Shown: one piece after another, positions 35,167 through 46,200 of the stretch
Position numbering within the stretch: position 1 is the first letter of the stretch
Layout: each line of letters opens with the position of its first letter
Assembly: GCA_030248195.1 (NCBI GenBank)
Contig: JASAND010013467.1
Location: 1 to 64,000 of the forward strand
Origin: Trissonchulus latispiculum
Taxonomy: Eukaryota; Nematoda; Enoplea; Enoplida; Ironidae
Reading direction: 5' to 3'
DNA: 64,000 nucleotides
Program-made: the position numbers and the translations under genes
Notes under the pieces: generated by a model
What the model saw: the letters and a program-made list of their open reading frames with translations, nothing else
What the model was told of the DNA's origin: nothing
The model's database searches: none

Positions 35167-35924
35167 CGTTTAAGTTTACTTATGAAGGGGAGGCGATAAT
35201 AAACAACACCCCTCTATTCCCCCATATCCGGTTGGAATAAGAATTACTTTTATTATTAATTTTTATAAGATTTGATGAGATTTTCATAAGTCTTGATGTT
35301 TCAGCTGAACTGTGTTTGGCTTGGCTTGCATTTAAACTACAATGTCACAAAAACTCAAAGTTAGATTGTTCACACAATTAAGCGATTGTATTTTTCGATT
35401 ATCGTCATTGCAGTTTCACACATTTTCATTTAGCACCTGTGTCCTTATTTGAGTGTTAAAAACAATTCACCCGAACACAGAGGTTTTCCTGAATTTTTGC
35501 TCCAAATTTGGACTAAACGAGGTAAAACTTCTCCGAATTTGCTGCGTAACCTTGTGACTAAATGGTCCAAACAAGAAAGTTATGAAACCGATGCTTTTTA
35601 GAGAGGACTACTTAAGCCGCTGTCGACTATTTTTCAGAAATTGAAATCTGAAATTTCTGAGTTTTCAGATGTTTTCACGGAAATTTTTAGTTCCCCATCT
35701 GCAGCAACGCTAAGCAGTCTTCAGTCAACTAGAAGTTCCTTTGAAGTCTGGCACCAATTACTTGTTTGGTAAGACATTCATGTGTTGTTGTTTAAAATTT
35801 TAGTAATTCTGCAATAGTTTCTGGGTCCTATAATATAGGTATCTTCCTTTTTCCGCAATTCCTGAAAGCGACTCACTCAGTTTTCCAGCACCCTAGTCCC
35901 TGCTATGATAGAATTTAAGAAAAC
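35167..35924. other. Gene-free region
   Basis: I see no gene or clear repeat. Confidence 0.35.
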
Positions 35925-36027
35925 ATGTTGCCACTGCAGCACCTCCAAACCGAAAAATTTGGTCCTGGGTGGGGATCGAAATCACAACCGCTGGCGATCT
36001 AGGCCAACGCTCTACGGATTGAGCCAA
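35925..36027 (-). mobile_element. tRNA-derived SINE, copy B
   Basis: On the minus strand a tRNA-like head (GGCTCAATCCGTAGAGCGTT, TTGGC/GCCAG anticodon stem, GATTTCGATCC) is followed by a body, ACCAAATTTTTCGGTTTGG and GGTGCTGCAGTG. The body is homologous to that after the tRNA-like head at 40152-40224. Shared sequence beyond the tRNA shows a SINE family rather than two tRNA genes. Confidence 0.7.
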
Positions 36028-37898
36028 CAATTAAACTAAGCTTAAGTTTGAATTAGTTCCCAAACTCACTACTAAATTTGGCAAACCAATCCAGTATTGA
36101 AGGACACGCTAAACGCAAGCTACAGTAATCTTTTCATTGTTTTAATTAGTGTCCTGGAGTTGATGAGTATATCCTGAAAACAAATTAAAATATTTCCGGT
36201 CGTTCTTAGATTTTTTTATTGCCTCCGTTAAGATCTTTGGCGCTTTTGGTGGATCAATTCAACTTTTTCACCCCAACCAGTTTGGGGGGATAAAGTTCAA
36301 TTGGGGTTAGTAATCAAAATAAGTGTGAAAGAGAAACAAGGTGTACTTGGCGTCCTTTTAGAAGTTGTTCCATCAGGTGAAGACAATTAAAATAAAACAA
36401 AAGGGCCGCCACTCTTAAACAATTACAGAAGTGAATCTGTACCGTCCGTCAAGTTGGAGACAGTTTCTGCACGTAAATCTGTGTAAATTTGATTAGTAAA
36501 CTTAGTAAATTCTGGTTTAGTAGGGAGGACCAAGGGGACCCAAAATTTTTTGTCCTTGATTGTGCTGAAAACCTTAGAGGAGTTGCATTTTAAACTTACA
36601 ACTTTAGCTTATACTGAGCTAACAAAAGAAGTCAGAATATATCTGACACTGAATTAGTCCTTTTGGGTAGGTTTCAATTCTAGGGCGGGGTAAAGTTCAA
36701 TTGGGGTTCTTTGGGGGATAAAGTTCAACTGATCCCTTTTGGTAAACCGTTTGTAAAAGTCGCATTGTTGAGACTCAAACCCACGACTTCTCGAGCCACA
36801 CAGCTAATCAAGTCTGAAGGAGGTCGTATGCAAACTGTGGCCACAATAAATTAATGCGGCACGTTATTGCTACAAGGCGGTCGTAGCAACAAACAATTTT
36901 CCATCGGTACTCCCAAAAATTCCATTTTCTCAGAAAATATTTCTATTTCGGGGAATTTGAAAGAGTTGAAATTGATAGGGAGTGTTTAGCAATTATTTCT
37001 TAAGTGACAATTAAAACTGTCATCTACCTTTTGTTGAGCGAAAATTGATTGTCCCCAGTTTAGAGGTCACTAAGGTTAGGACGGTCCATTTATGAGTTTC
37101 TGAAGTTGTTCTAAAAATTCTTAGGAAATTTGATTTCCTTCTCTGATCCACTTTTCTGATTTCCATCTGGTGTTGATACCAGGTAACACAGGCCGTGGTT
37201 CCAACCACAGCAGGGACTAGAATTTGGGTTTTTATAAAGGTGACCCCCTTATTCCCCACCTTTCAAAACTTTTAATGAATTTTAAAGTTTAATTTTTTAA
37301 GGAATTTTGAATATCTGTGCAGCTAAACATTGGTACGAGCATATTTTCGACATCGCTTTGTTCACAATTCAAATATCACAAAATTTTGAGGTTTCGTTAA
37401 ATTAAATGTTTTAAATTCGAGCTTAAGGTTATGACATTCTTGACGATCGCAAAATCATTTTGCCTTCACACAGCAATTGATTTGTACCTGTTAAGAATAG
37501 CTAAACTAAGCATTGCTCAAGGAAGGTTAGGGAAAGCTTTGTGACTGTTGGGATTCGCACCACCAGCTGTCAGGTCCGCGTAGGGTACCCTAGATCACTA
37601 ATTTAACCTTCTTTCTGGATGCCTGAGTGGCTTCAATCCGTAGTCAGCTTGCCTAGATCGCAGATTTTGCCCCCGAGATTTCGACCTTAATGTGTCGAGT
37701 CGAGCATCTCGCAGACTTTAGGTCTGAGTTCCCACTATTGGCTCAACTGAGCACAACTTACAGCTTATAGTTATAACTTGGTTATTATGGTATGACATAG
37801 CATTAGACGGATCACAACCAACAATATTTCTTAACACTTTTAATATAACTTTAACTCTTCACAACCAATTATTCGTTTAATACAAAGTTTCGAATGAA
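36028..37898. other. Gene-free region with small dispersed repeats
   Basis: The motif GATAAAGTTCAATTGGGGTT and close variants occur near 36290, 36693 and 36716. About 36515-36665 is a decayed relative of the GGGTCTTTC elements. Weak tRNA-like B boxes occur near 36780 and 37550. I see no gene. Confidence 0.45.
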
Positions 37899-37963
37899 CC
37901 TGGAATCGAACCAGGATCCTGCTGTTCCGAATCCGACGTCCTAGCCAAATGCGCCAAGGAAGC
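37899..37963 (-). pseudogene. Degenerate tRNA-like module, Arg(TCG)-like
   Basis: On the minus strand it has TTGGCGCATTTGGCTAGGA (D arm), GATTCGGA (TCG in loop position) and a perfect T arm CCTGGTTCGATTCCAGG. The acceptor and anticodon stems do not pair well. Confidence 0.5.
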
Positions 37964-38344
37964 CTAACAATGTCTTTTTAATGTTTTCGTCATTCAATCC
38001 TGAAATGACAGCAATTCACACTTTTCCTTAAGTTGCTCAAATAGACTAGTTCTCAGTTCAAAACTAGTTACTTTAAATCTCAATAAAGACACATTTTAAG
38101 GATTTTAAATGCCTCTAAAAGGCATCAACATTATTAACTCAAATTTTGAATTAATCCTTAAAAGGGAGCTCGCTCAAAAAATGATGTGCAAAAAATATAC
38201 TCGACACATCTTTGAATTGTGAAATAAGTTTAACTCAATATTACAGATATGATAGTCGCATTTGAAAAGTCTTTCAATCATTTTTTGTAATATATCTGTA
38301 CAATCAGTTCATAGGTGTTAAGTTTTCATCAAGTCACTGTTTAT

Positions 38345-38370
38345 TCTGTTTTGTTTATTTTTATAGAAAT
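38345..38370 (+). promoter_or_regulatory. 3' splice acceptor just before the PAN start codon
   Basis: TCTGTTTTGTTTATTTTTAT ending in AG at 38365-38366 leaves only AAAT before ATG at 38371. Same arrangement as at the LRR and GPCR genes: trans-splice site or end of a 5' UTR intron. Confidence 0.65.
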
Positions 38371-39080
38371 ATGGAATGGATGGCAATTGGATTTATGACT
38401 GTAATTTTCACTTACTTTCCAAAATCAATCCATTCACAAGATGGTATGAGAACTTGCTGTTTTGAAAGCATTATTAACCCTTGTTTTATTATATACCTTA
38501 TGTGACTAGCAAAAATATAATATATTATTCGCCTGATAACAATTGCATGCAAGTTAAGATTATCCCTTGTTACATTCTTCTAATCATTTTGTGATTTTCG
38601 GAGCATAATTTTCATAATGCTACTCTTAATACTCTTCAATGTGTTTCCCAATAACCTACAATTAATTTAACATTAACTATATTTTCATAATAAAATCTCT
38701 TCAAATTGTTTTAACAAAACTTCCGAATGAACTACAATTAATTTAAATTTAATTTTAATTTTTCATTTCAATTTAAATCTTTATTATTTCAGGCTGTTCA
38801 GGCCGTCGGATTTTCGCCATAATCCAGGGCCGACGCTCTTCAGAATCCATGCTAACTCAGAGCAAAGTCAGCTCTCTGAATGAGTGTATCACAAAATGCG
38901 GCCTTCGTCAAGGCTGCTGGGCCGTCAACTATTTAGTTGACACGCGACTGGAGCCGACGTCAGCCGCGTGTCAACAGCTAGCGGCTCCGAACGGGGTACT
39001 GAGCGATCCTGCTACCCTGTCACAACTCCCGCAGAGCAATGACACAATGTTCTATGGCGAAACAGTCTGTCTACCAACTG
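38371..39080 (+). CDS. Secreted PAN/apple-domain protein, exons 1-2 (3' end open)
   Basis: Exon 1 (38371-38443) encodes a signal peptide (MEWMAIGFMTVIFTYF...HSQ) and ends before a GTATGAG donor. The intron runs 38444-38792 and ends in TTATTATTTCAG. Exon 2 (38793-39080) continues in frame and encodes one compact Cys-rich domain: C, then NECITKC, five residues to C, CQQL, and a last C in VCLP. This spacing and the F-x-x-x-x-x-x then C-x-x-x-C order are those of the PAN/apple fold, an extracellular binding module. A strong donor GTATGTGAG follows, splitting a codon in phase 1. The next exon is uncertain: an acceptor at 39579-39580 (GCTATAG) would add four residues and a stop, giving about 124 aa, but larger downstream exons cannot be excluded. 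Its ligand is unknown. Confidence 0.72.
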
Positions 39081-39990
39081 GTATGTGAGCTGTTTTTCGG
39101 TGTAACGGTGTTTTTTGAATTTCGTTTGATTGGCTTTTTTAGTCGAAATATCGAAACTATAATCGACTAGATTTTTGGAACAGATTTATTCAGTACTGAA
39201 ACCTTTGACGTGGAACGGTGAAGCTAAGTTATGTTAATTTAAATTAATTAATTTAAAGTTAATTAATAAGTTAAGTTAATTAAAAGTTAAGTTAAGTTAA
39301 GCTAAGTTACTTTTGCTAATCTCTTCTTTATCATGACAAGTTTAAATTTTTGTTTTCATTTGTTTTTGTTTGCATCGAACCGGTCTTTGTGGACAATTTT
39401 GAGGAGAAAATTTTCTAAAACTTTTTTCATTTATCGTTGAGGAGGAATAAGTTGACAATTGATAATCTGACGATGACTTCAGCTAACAGTAAGGTGTGTA
39501 TGTCAGTTTAACTTCATAAATTGTTAAGACTGACTGCTGACAACTGTTTACTCTCCTTAAATACTGACTTTTGCTATAGAATTGGCTTAAAGTTTGCTAG
39601 AAAAGTTGTGTAATAATATGATAGCAAATGCAGCGTTGACTATTTGCGTTATTGTAGCATTAGGTATCATGTAAGGTATCTGTAAATAATACGGCATTAT
39701 TTTTATTTACATATTTATTTCATGGTACATTTATTGACACATTATTCAAAATAGTTCTATATTCATTTTCATAATATAGAAAACGTTTTTATTTCTTCCG
39801 GATAAGTGCCTCACAATTAATAGTGACTGGTGTTCTAACAAGTTTCATTACTTTGTGTCAAATAGTTTACAAGTCATTCAGCTTCATGTTGGATTTAAGT
39901 AGGAAAATTAAACTGTCACTCCAGACTTGAGTTCCGAAAACATTCCCCTCGAATTCGGAAATAAGTTCTCTGAAGTTTGTTAAATTCCTG
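39081..39990. other. Intron or downstream region of the PAN gene
   Basis: AT-rich. Starts as an intron at the 39081 donor. Contains an AAGTTAA-rich low-complexity stretch (39225-39310) and the candidate terminal exon at 39581. No other exon recognised. Confidence 0.4.
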
Positions 39991-39993
39991 TGC

Positions 39994-40064
39994 AACCTGG
40001 GGTCCGATCCACCATCTTTATCCGCGGTTGCCGCTCCAAACCACTCGGCCAACCAAGCGGTTGG
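39994..40064 (-). pseudogene. Degenerate tRNA-like module, Ser/Leu-like
   Basis: On the minus strand GGCCGAGTGGTT, the D arm typical of Ser/Leu tRNAs, is followed by GGATCGGACCCC as a damaged B box. The arms between do not fold well. It lies 88 bases beyond the SINE head at 40152-40224 on the same strand. Confidence 0.45.
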
Positions 40065-40109
40065 CCACGAACGCCAAGGGCTAGCCTAGCTTAATGAAAG
40101 AACAAACGA

Positions 40110-40224
40110 AACTAAGATTGTCACTACAGCACCTCCGACCCGAAAAATTCAGGCCTGAGGTGGGTATCGAACCCACAACCTTTGGCTAACTAGGCCAACG
40201 CTCTACCGATTGAGCCACCCCGGC
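40110..40224 (-). mobile_element. tRNA-derived SINE, copy A, with near-intact Thr(AGT)-like head
   Basis: Bases 40152-40224 (minus) fold as a 73-nt tRNA. The D stem (GCTC/GAGC), anticodon stem (TTGGC/GCCAA, loop CTAGTTA, anticodon AGT), 5-base variable loop and T stem (GTGGG/CCCAC) are perfect. The acceptor has one mismatch (G4-A69). Downstream, CTGAATTTTTCGGGTC and GGAGGTGCTGTAGTGAC match the body of copy B, so I call it a SINE. A functional tRNA-Thr origin, or even activity, is possible. The 5' end is one base from the GPCR stop codon. Confidence 0.7.
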
Positions 40225-40225
40225 A

Positions 40226-41981
40226 CTAAGCCTGCAGTTCCCCATTCAGAGTCGTTTGAGGCAAGCTGAAGGAGCAGAGCTCGCTTTTGCCCACCTGCTG
40301 GGAGTGACCGTTAGCCGTCAGAAGCGGCAGCCTCCCAATCCCGTGGAACTTCGCTTGGGTCATCAGCGGAGTCTCCTTGACCGTGTCAGCGTCCGCGTCA
40401 GCGCAGAGCTGTTGCAGTGGTTGCTCTACAGCCTGCGATGACGTGCGATGCTGCTCGCAGCGACGCTGGCACAGTTTCAGCTCCGGGAAGTGGTACAGAA
40501 ACGGGTTGATGACGGAATTGACCAGAATCAGGCCGGACAGCCAGTCGAGCTCCCGGGCTCGATGAGTGAACCGGGCCGGGTCGATCAACTCCCACAGAGT
40601 CAGCAGGTTGTAGGGTAGCCAGCAGAGAAAGTAGACCGAAATCAGAGTGATGGTTTGTTTGGTCATGCTCGATTTGACCTGAACGGCCCATGCTGAAACT
40701 CGATGGGTCTCGTCTCTAAAAGCAAAGAATGATAAAATTAAAGGATTCTTACGTGGATTAGTTTATGAGTCTACTGCGGGGGGTGGGGGTCCAGAATGGT
40801 TCTACGCTGTAACTGTTTGCTGGAAAGTGCTAGAGCTTATGTATGTATCTAATATCTGTTGAATATTTTGCACTCATGCATGCGATCGGACTACTTTTTA
40901 TGCTCGAGAGCAATACCCGCTTAGTGGTGATTGACTTAAGTTTCTATCATAGTTCATACCACTTTACCATGCTGCTAGTCAGCTTAGCACTGTCCGAATA
41001 TTTCTATTTCAAAATTGCTCTGCCTCGCAGTAGCTACAACTACAGTACCTGGTTCAACTTTAGCATGAATATGAATTACTAAAAACTCACAAGCCACAAA
41101 AAAGTTAAAACAAACCTTTGAACATTCACATTTCTAAGGGGTCTTAGGCGCAGCGGTTCCGCAGACAGAAGGCTGGCAAGTTTATCCCTAATGTTGAGAG
41201 CCGCATTTTTCCGGTTTTGACTCGGACGAGTTGACGTAATGGTCGTGACCGCACGTCGACGAACCGATGCCTCTTTGGCCACACATCGGAGCAGGGTAAC
41301 CCGTATGATAATGTAGGCAATTGCCATGACCGTGGCCGGCAACCAAAACACCGAAATGATATGAAATAGTTGGTAGTAGACCTCCCCCGACAGCCTAATG
41401 TACATATCCTTACAGGTTAGGTAGGTCACATGCAGGCGACACTGGTGCACTCGCCAGGTAAACCAAACCGTGGTACACTGGGAGAAGCCGGGGTAGAACT
41501 CGACCACCTCCCAGACCAAGAGTTGTGGCAGACTGCAGAGCGTTGCAGCGGCCCAAGCCACGGCCAACAACCGCTTGACCCGACGATTGTTGCCCTGAAT
41601 TCGCCGGATTCGATGAACGGTCATCAGTCGGTCAAGGGCGATACAGAGCATCACAAACGTGGAAATGTAGAAGGGGAAAACTTGGCCGAATTTCACCACC
41701 TTACACAGAAAGGAGCCCCCGTACCATTTGTAGGTTACAATCCACAGGAGTTCGGTAATGGCGTAGAACACGAGGACTAGCATGTCGGAAATGTTAAGAT
41801 TTAATTTTAGGAGATTGAACGGGGAAAATGCCACGTGAGAGAAGTAGTTTTGGCTGAGCTTGATGAAAACGTAAACGTTTACGGGCAACCCCAGTAGGAA
41901 TAGAACGGACAGGTAGCCCATTTCTACGTAGTTGGCCAGCGTATGCAAATTAGCACTTGATTCGGACGCTGTAGCGTTCAT
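40226..41981 (-). CDS. GnRH/AKH/corazonin-type neuropeptide receptor (class A GPCR)
   Basis: Two exons give 451 aa. Exon 1 is 41981-41116 and exon 2 is 40715-40226. The intron (41115-40716) starts GTTTGT, ends TTGCTTTTAG and splits codon 289 (AG/A, Arg). Seven helices are visible: TM1 with GLPVN (N35), TM2 with D66, C93 before TM3, D-R-L at 117-119 in place of DRY, W143 in TM4, C169 in loop 2 (QCTTVWF), P215 in TM5, CWLPY at 320-324 and NPFLY at 359-363. The FYIS...LDRL region and QC-T in loop 2 are like GnRH/AKH receptors. NAT at residue 2 is a glycosylation site. It should be a plasma-membrane receptor for a small amidated peptide, probably Gq-coupled (family knowledge). The start at 41981 is chosen because a splice acceptor lies immediately before it. 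Confidence 0.92.
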
Positions 41982-41998
41982 GCTGAAATAGAACATAG
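41982..41998 (-). promoter_or_regulatory. 3' splice acceptor just before the GPCR start codon
   Basis: On the minus strand TATGTTCTATTTCAG ends at 41983, leaving one base before ATG. A further in-frame ATG 15 bases upstream lies inside the acceptor tract and would be removed. Trans-splice site or 5' UTR intron end. Confidence 0.7.
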
Positions 41999-42151
41999 GC
42001 GCTTATTACTTTGTTTTGTAGTTTTTCCAAAGACTAAACAAAAATGTGTGTAATAAACTGTGGTCCCTGCTGGCGTCTTGATGCATGAAAATTATTGGTG
42101 ATTAGTTGTAGCAGTTTTTTTGCTAAATAGCTAATCTAAATGGATAACCAA

Positions 42152-43282
42152 CAGGGATGGAAACTGGGTCATGGGTCATGGGTCGTTTGGGTCGCTGTTT
42201 TTGCTTGGGTCACTGGGTCTTGGGTCACTAATTTTGAGAAACCTTTGGGTTAGGGTGGGTATGGGTCAGCAATTTTAGTGGGTCATTTTGGGTCTTGCCA
42301 AATCTTTAAAGTGTCAATTTTCGTGGTGGAAGTTTAGCTAGTTTTAAAGGTAAGCCCATCATTTCTGAAAAATGATCGCGCCGCGCCTTCGGCCTTCACC
42401 TTTACTAACAAATTAGTTAAATTTAGTTATCAGAAATCAGTAGTTAGGTGTGACTTGCTTTGCCATTCTATTTGAGTCGACTCACATACAAGTAAAAGCA
42501 CGTACCTACCAAGGTGGACACATTCTGTCAATTCTAAAATTCTAAAGCATCAACCACTCAGGTCTCAAAGGCAAAATGGCCAGCAAAATGCTGCAGTGGC
42601 TGCATTATTTCTTTCAATTCCATCACTATTGAAAAAGTAATGAAAATTTTCCGATCTGAGCTAATTTCTAAAATTATAATGCTAGCTAAATGGTTTTAAA
42701 GCGTTTTAAATGCAAAAACCTACAAATGCTTCCAGAACAATATTTTTCTTTTTTCCTTCCTTGACTTCCTCTTACCAAGTTAAAATTTTAATGGAAAAAC
42801 TTAAACTTTTGAATGTGTGTGCCCCGTGCAAAATTTTAAAGTTATTGGTCAAAAAAATCAAAAGTTAGGGCTTTTGTGAAATCGCGAAAGATACCTCGTC
42901 TTACATTTTCTTTAAATAAAAAACCTTGTCTCGGGTTGCATATCTAGTATTTCAAAATTGAAAACCGCCAGCCCATGTTTAGCTGGTTCTTTTGTAAGAA
43001 AAACAAACTGTTGATCTAGTTTCATAAAATGAGTGGAATGTACTTATTCTTGCGTCTTTGCAAAAATTAAGAAAGTTAGGGAGTTGCACAATGGGACAAT
43101 TATTATTAACAAGTAACGTTATTCCATTGGGTCATTTGGGTCCGGGTCAGGAAAATTCTTGGGTCAGTTGGGTCTGAGTCACTAAATTTTAAAATTTTAT
43201 GGGCCACCTTGGCTCTGGGTCAAATTAGCGTTTGGGTCGAGTGGGTCATGGGTCACAAAAAGTGACCCAGTTTTCATCCCTG
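42152..43282. mobile_element. hAT-like element of TGACCC repeats (copy 2, inverted)
   Basis: CAGGGATGGAAACTGGGTCA at the left and its near complement at the right (43263-43282). Perfect 8-bp duplication ATAACCAA (42144-42151 and 43283-43290). Reads as the reverse complement of 23484-24734, including the unique middle (GATCGCGCC, GGCCAGCAAAATGCTGCAG). It is inserted about 170 bases upstream of the GPCR start, so it may overlap promoter sequence. Confidence 0.92.
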
Positions 43283-43290
43283 ATAACCAA

Positions 43291-46200
43291 TGTCATTCGG
43301 CAGCTGTCAGAGTGCTTCATCGCTTTAATATTAGATTTGGGCTCAATTTAAATTCTCAATTCGTCCCAAACCTGTGAATGTTCAATGTTCACGTTTAGCT
43401 AAACTCTAAATGTTTGGTGTTTGGTGTAAATCAAGTATATAGTTAAATTTAGCCAAATGAAATCATTTGTCGTCATTTCGTAACGGAATTTATCATTTTA
43501 AAAATAGCCACTACAATAATTCCAAAGACTGCAAAGCTGCCTGCAGTTAGCTGTAGTATTAGCTCTGCTACTGCTACTCTAATCAACCAATAACCAAAAG
43601 TTTTATGCAGCCGGCTACTGATATATGTAGCAATTCAGGAAAGTCTAATCTACTAAGACCGACCAAAGCACCGAATGACGTCCGGTTGACGTTGAATCGC
43701 CTTTCAATACTTCAAACTTTACCAAGTTGAACTCCATGGAAGCAGCTAATTTTAGCTCTACTCTACTCTTTCTTGAAAAGGTCCGATCTCCGATGTCAAC
43801 CCGATATGGGGAAAACAGCTTAACATTTCTCACACAGATTATTAAGTAACTGTATGTGACAAGAAGTGGATACTGTTATTGCGATTAATAGTTTCTGTAC
43901 CAACTAATACTGTATTACATTTAAGAATCTCGGTACTAATCAAGAGCAAGTAGCTAAGCTGACAGCATTGCAAATAGTAAGTCTTGCCTAAGAGCTAAAC
44001 CCAAGAGGCCCATTTCGGATAATTAACCCTTTTAATCAGAAGGTCACCCAGATTAAATGGTAATGTTAATGGCTGGGTTAATAAGATTAATGATCCTCGT
44101 GGTTTTAATCAAAAGATTACGCTAAATCAAATTACACCCCGGCATGAAAAGCAGGCAGGTTTTTGATGAGACAAGAAAATGTTACAACCCCCCCTTTCCT
44201 CTTGACATTAACCTAAGTTTCAGAACATTAGCCAGAGGACTCCAAAAAGGGATTGGAAATTATGAATGAAAGATGTGAAGAAAAGTGTTCAAGGTGGAGA
44301 TTGGGCTTAGGTTCAGGTTCTGCTTTCTGCTCAGTAAATGTAATTGAGGTTTGTGTGGTGTTCAATATTCCGTTTATAACATTAGGAAGCCAAACTTCAA
44401 GATGGTGTACATAAATTTTTAGGAAAATGTTTATGTACATTGTTTTGCAGATTTTGCAAAACAAAGTATTTCGCCGGTCGCGCGGTGGAGAAAAATTTTT
44501 TACGGGCAGGCCCTGCCGCAAAAACTTGCGGTCTGTGCGGGCCTCAAGTTCTAGCTTGGCATGCAACTTATTGTCATTTTGGTTGCTGGAAAAGCAACTG
44601 CTAGCTTACACTAAAAGAAAGGACTCCTGGGCGAATTGAGACTTCAAAGGCAGATACTACAGCACAAACCCGGCTATTAGCATATCGAGCCAGAGCTAAG
44701 TTTACCGAAATCGGTCGAATTCTTGATTCGAACCCGCAGACGACTTCGGTTCTTCAGTAACTTGAGCTGAAGAATTTCGGAATACGAATCCAATGTGTAC
44801 AGCTTTCAAGGCACAACTTTAGTTTAGAGATGTCGTTCGCTGACATTAACTTGTTCCTACTGTGCAGTGTTGCTCTAACGAAGTCAACTGAATTTATCTT
44901 GACGAAGTCACTTGAGGGTTATAAAAACATGGGCGCAGTTAGTTTTTCCTCAAGCTTTTTTCTCATTATCCAAATTTTTACCGTCGCATATTTTCATAAT
45001 GGGACTTGTTAATTACGACCTGAGTCTGAAAAATGTCATCCCTTTGCTTTGTCACAACAATAAGTGATAAAAACGGACATTGTAATGGCGCGAAATTATT
45101 CGGAAGAATAGTTCAAACAAGACGACCCCTAACAGGGGCGTGGTTCTGCATCTGAGCTTTAGATATGTATGTACTATATTATTGCAAGAATCAGGTATGC
45201 AGCCATCAGCTTCAATTTGGAGAGTGGGAGTAGTTTAGTGATTATATATTTCTCATAAGTGGACCAATTTACGTCAGGTTTGTACGGATACACTGAAACA
45301 CGTTTCTTATTAAGTAGTAACAGGGGACCAAGGCATACGTGTGCTTGGGGGGGGGGGGGGGTTTCACCCCCCCCCGACCTGAGCTCACCCCCCCAAATTC
45401 GGATTTTTCGGGTAAAAAACCGGGAAAATCCGGTTTTTCGGCGGCCTTCGGCCGCCCTTCACCCCCCTTAAATTTCCCCTCCTGCACATGTCTGGACCAA
45501 GGTAAACCAAGAACTTTTGCAGAAATCTTGTGGACTCTTTGCTCTCTTAGCGCACAGAAAATTTTGTTTCTCGATTCACACTCCTTGGTTTTATGGCCAA
45601 ATAATGCAGTATACTTCCCAAATTATTTTGATACTTCCCTGTCAAAGGACATGCTGTGAGTAGGTTGTACCCTCAGCGCTTATTTAAACAGTGGCCAACG
45701 ACCTAATTTTTGCCAGTCAGGCAACCCGTCCTGACATCGTCAACGAGACTGGGACAAAGGCTAATGTAAACAATACTAATCCACCGCAAACGCCAACGCT
45801 GGCAAAAGTTATATTTCGAGTGAGTTGGTTTAAATAAATCATTAACCTAGTAACGATTTTAAATTTCGCAACTGGTCAGCGAAAATAAACCTAAAACCAC
45901 TATGTACTTTTGCTAGAACAATGCTTACTTTATATACTACATATATGCTTCGCGAAATTTTATGGGAGTTTCATCAATTTCCGCTTAGCATTAATTGAAA
46001 GCATATGTAGTCAAGTTTTCAGTTTTTTCCGATATAGTAGTATTCAGAAACTGAAACCAAGAGTAGTCAAGAGTGACCAAGTCTATTTAATTGAGGCATC
46101 AAAATTTAGCTAAAGGCGGTTTCTAATTTGCTGTTTTTGTAACTAGCCAACTCATGTGTCAGTTTAAATTTACCGATTTGGAATAGTCTTCTGGCATCAC

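Noticed and set aside
40256..41780. ORFs opposite or out of frame to the GPCR (for example 41430-41780 and 40398-40691)
   Set aside because: They overlap the well-supported receptor exons on the other strand or in another frame and have no family features.
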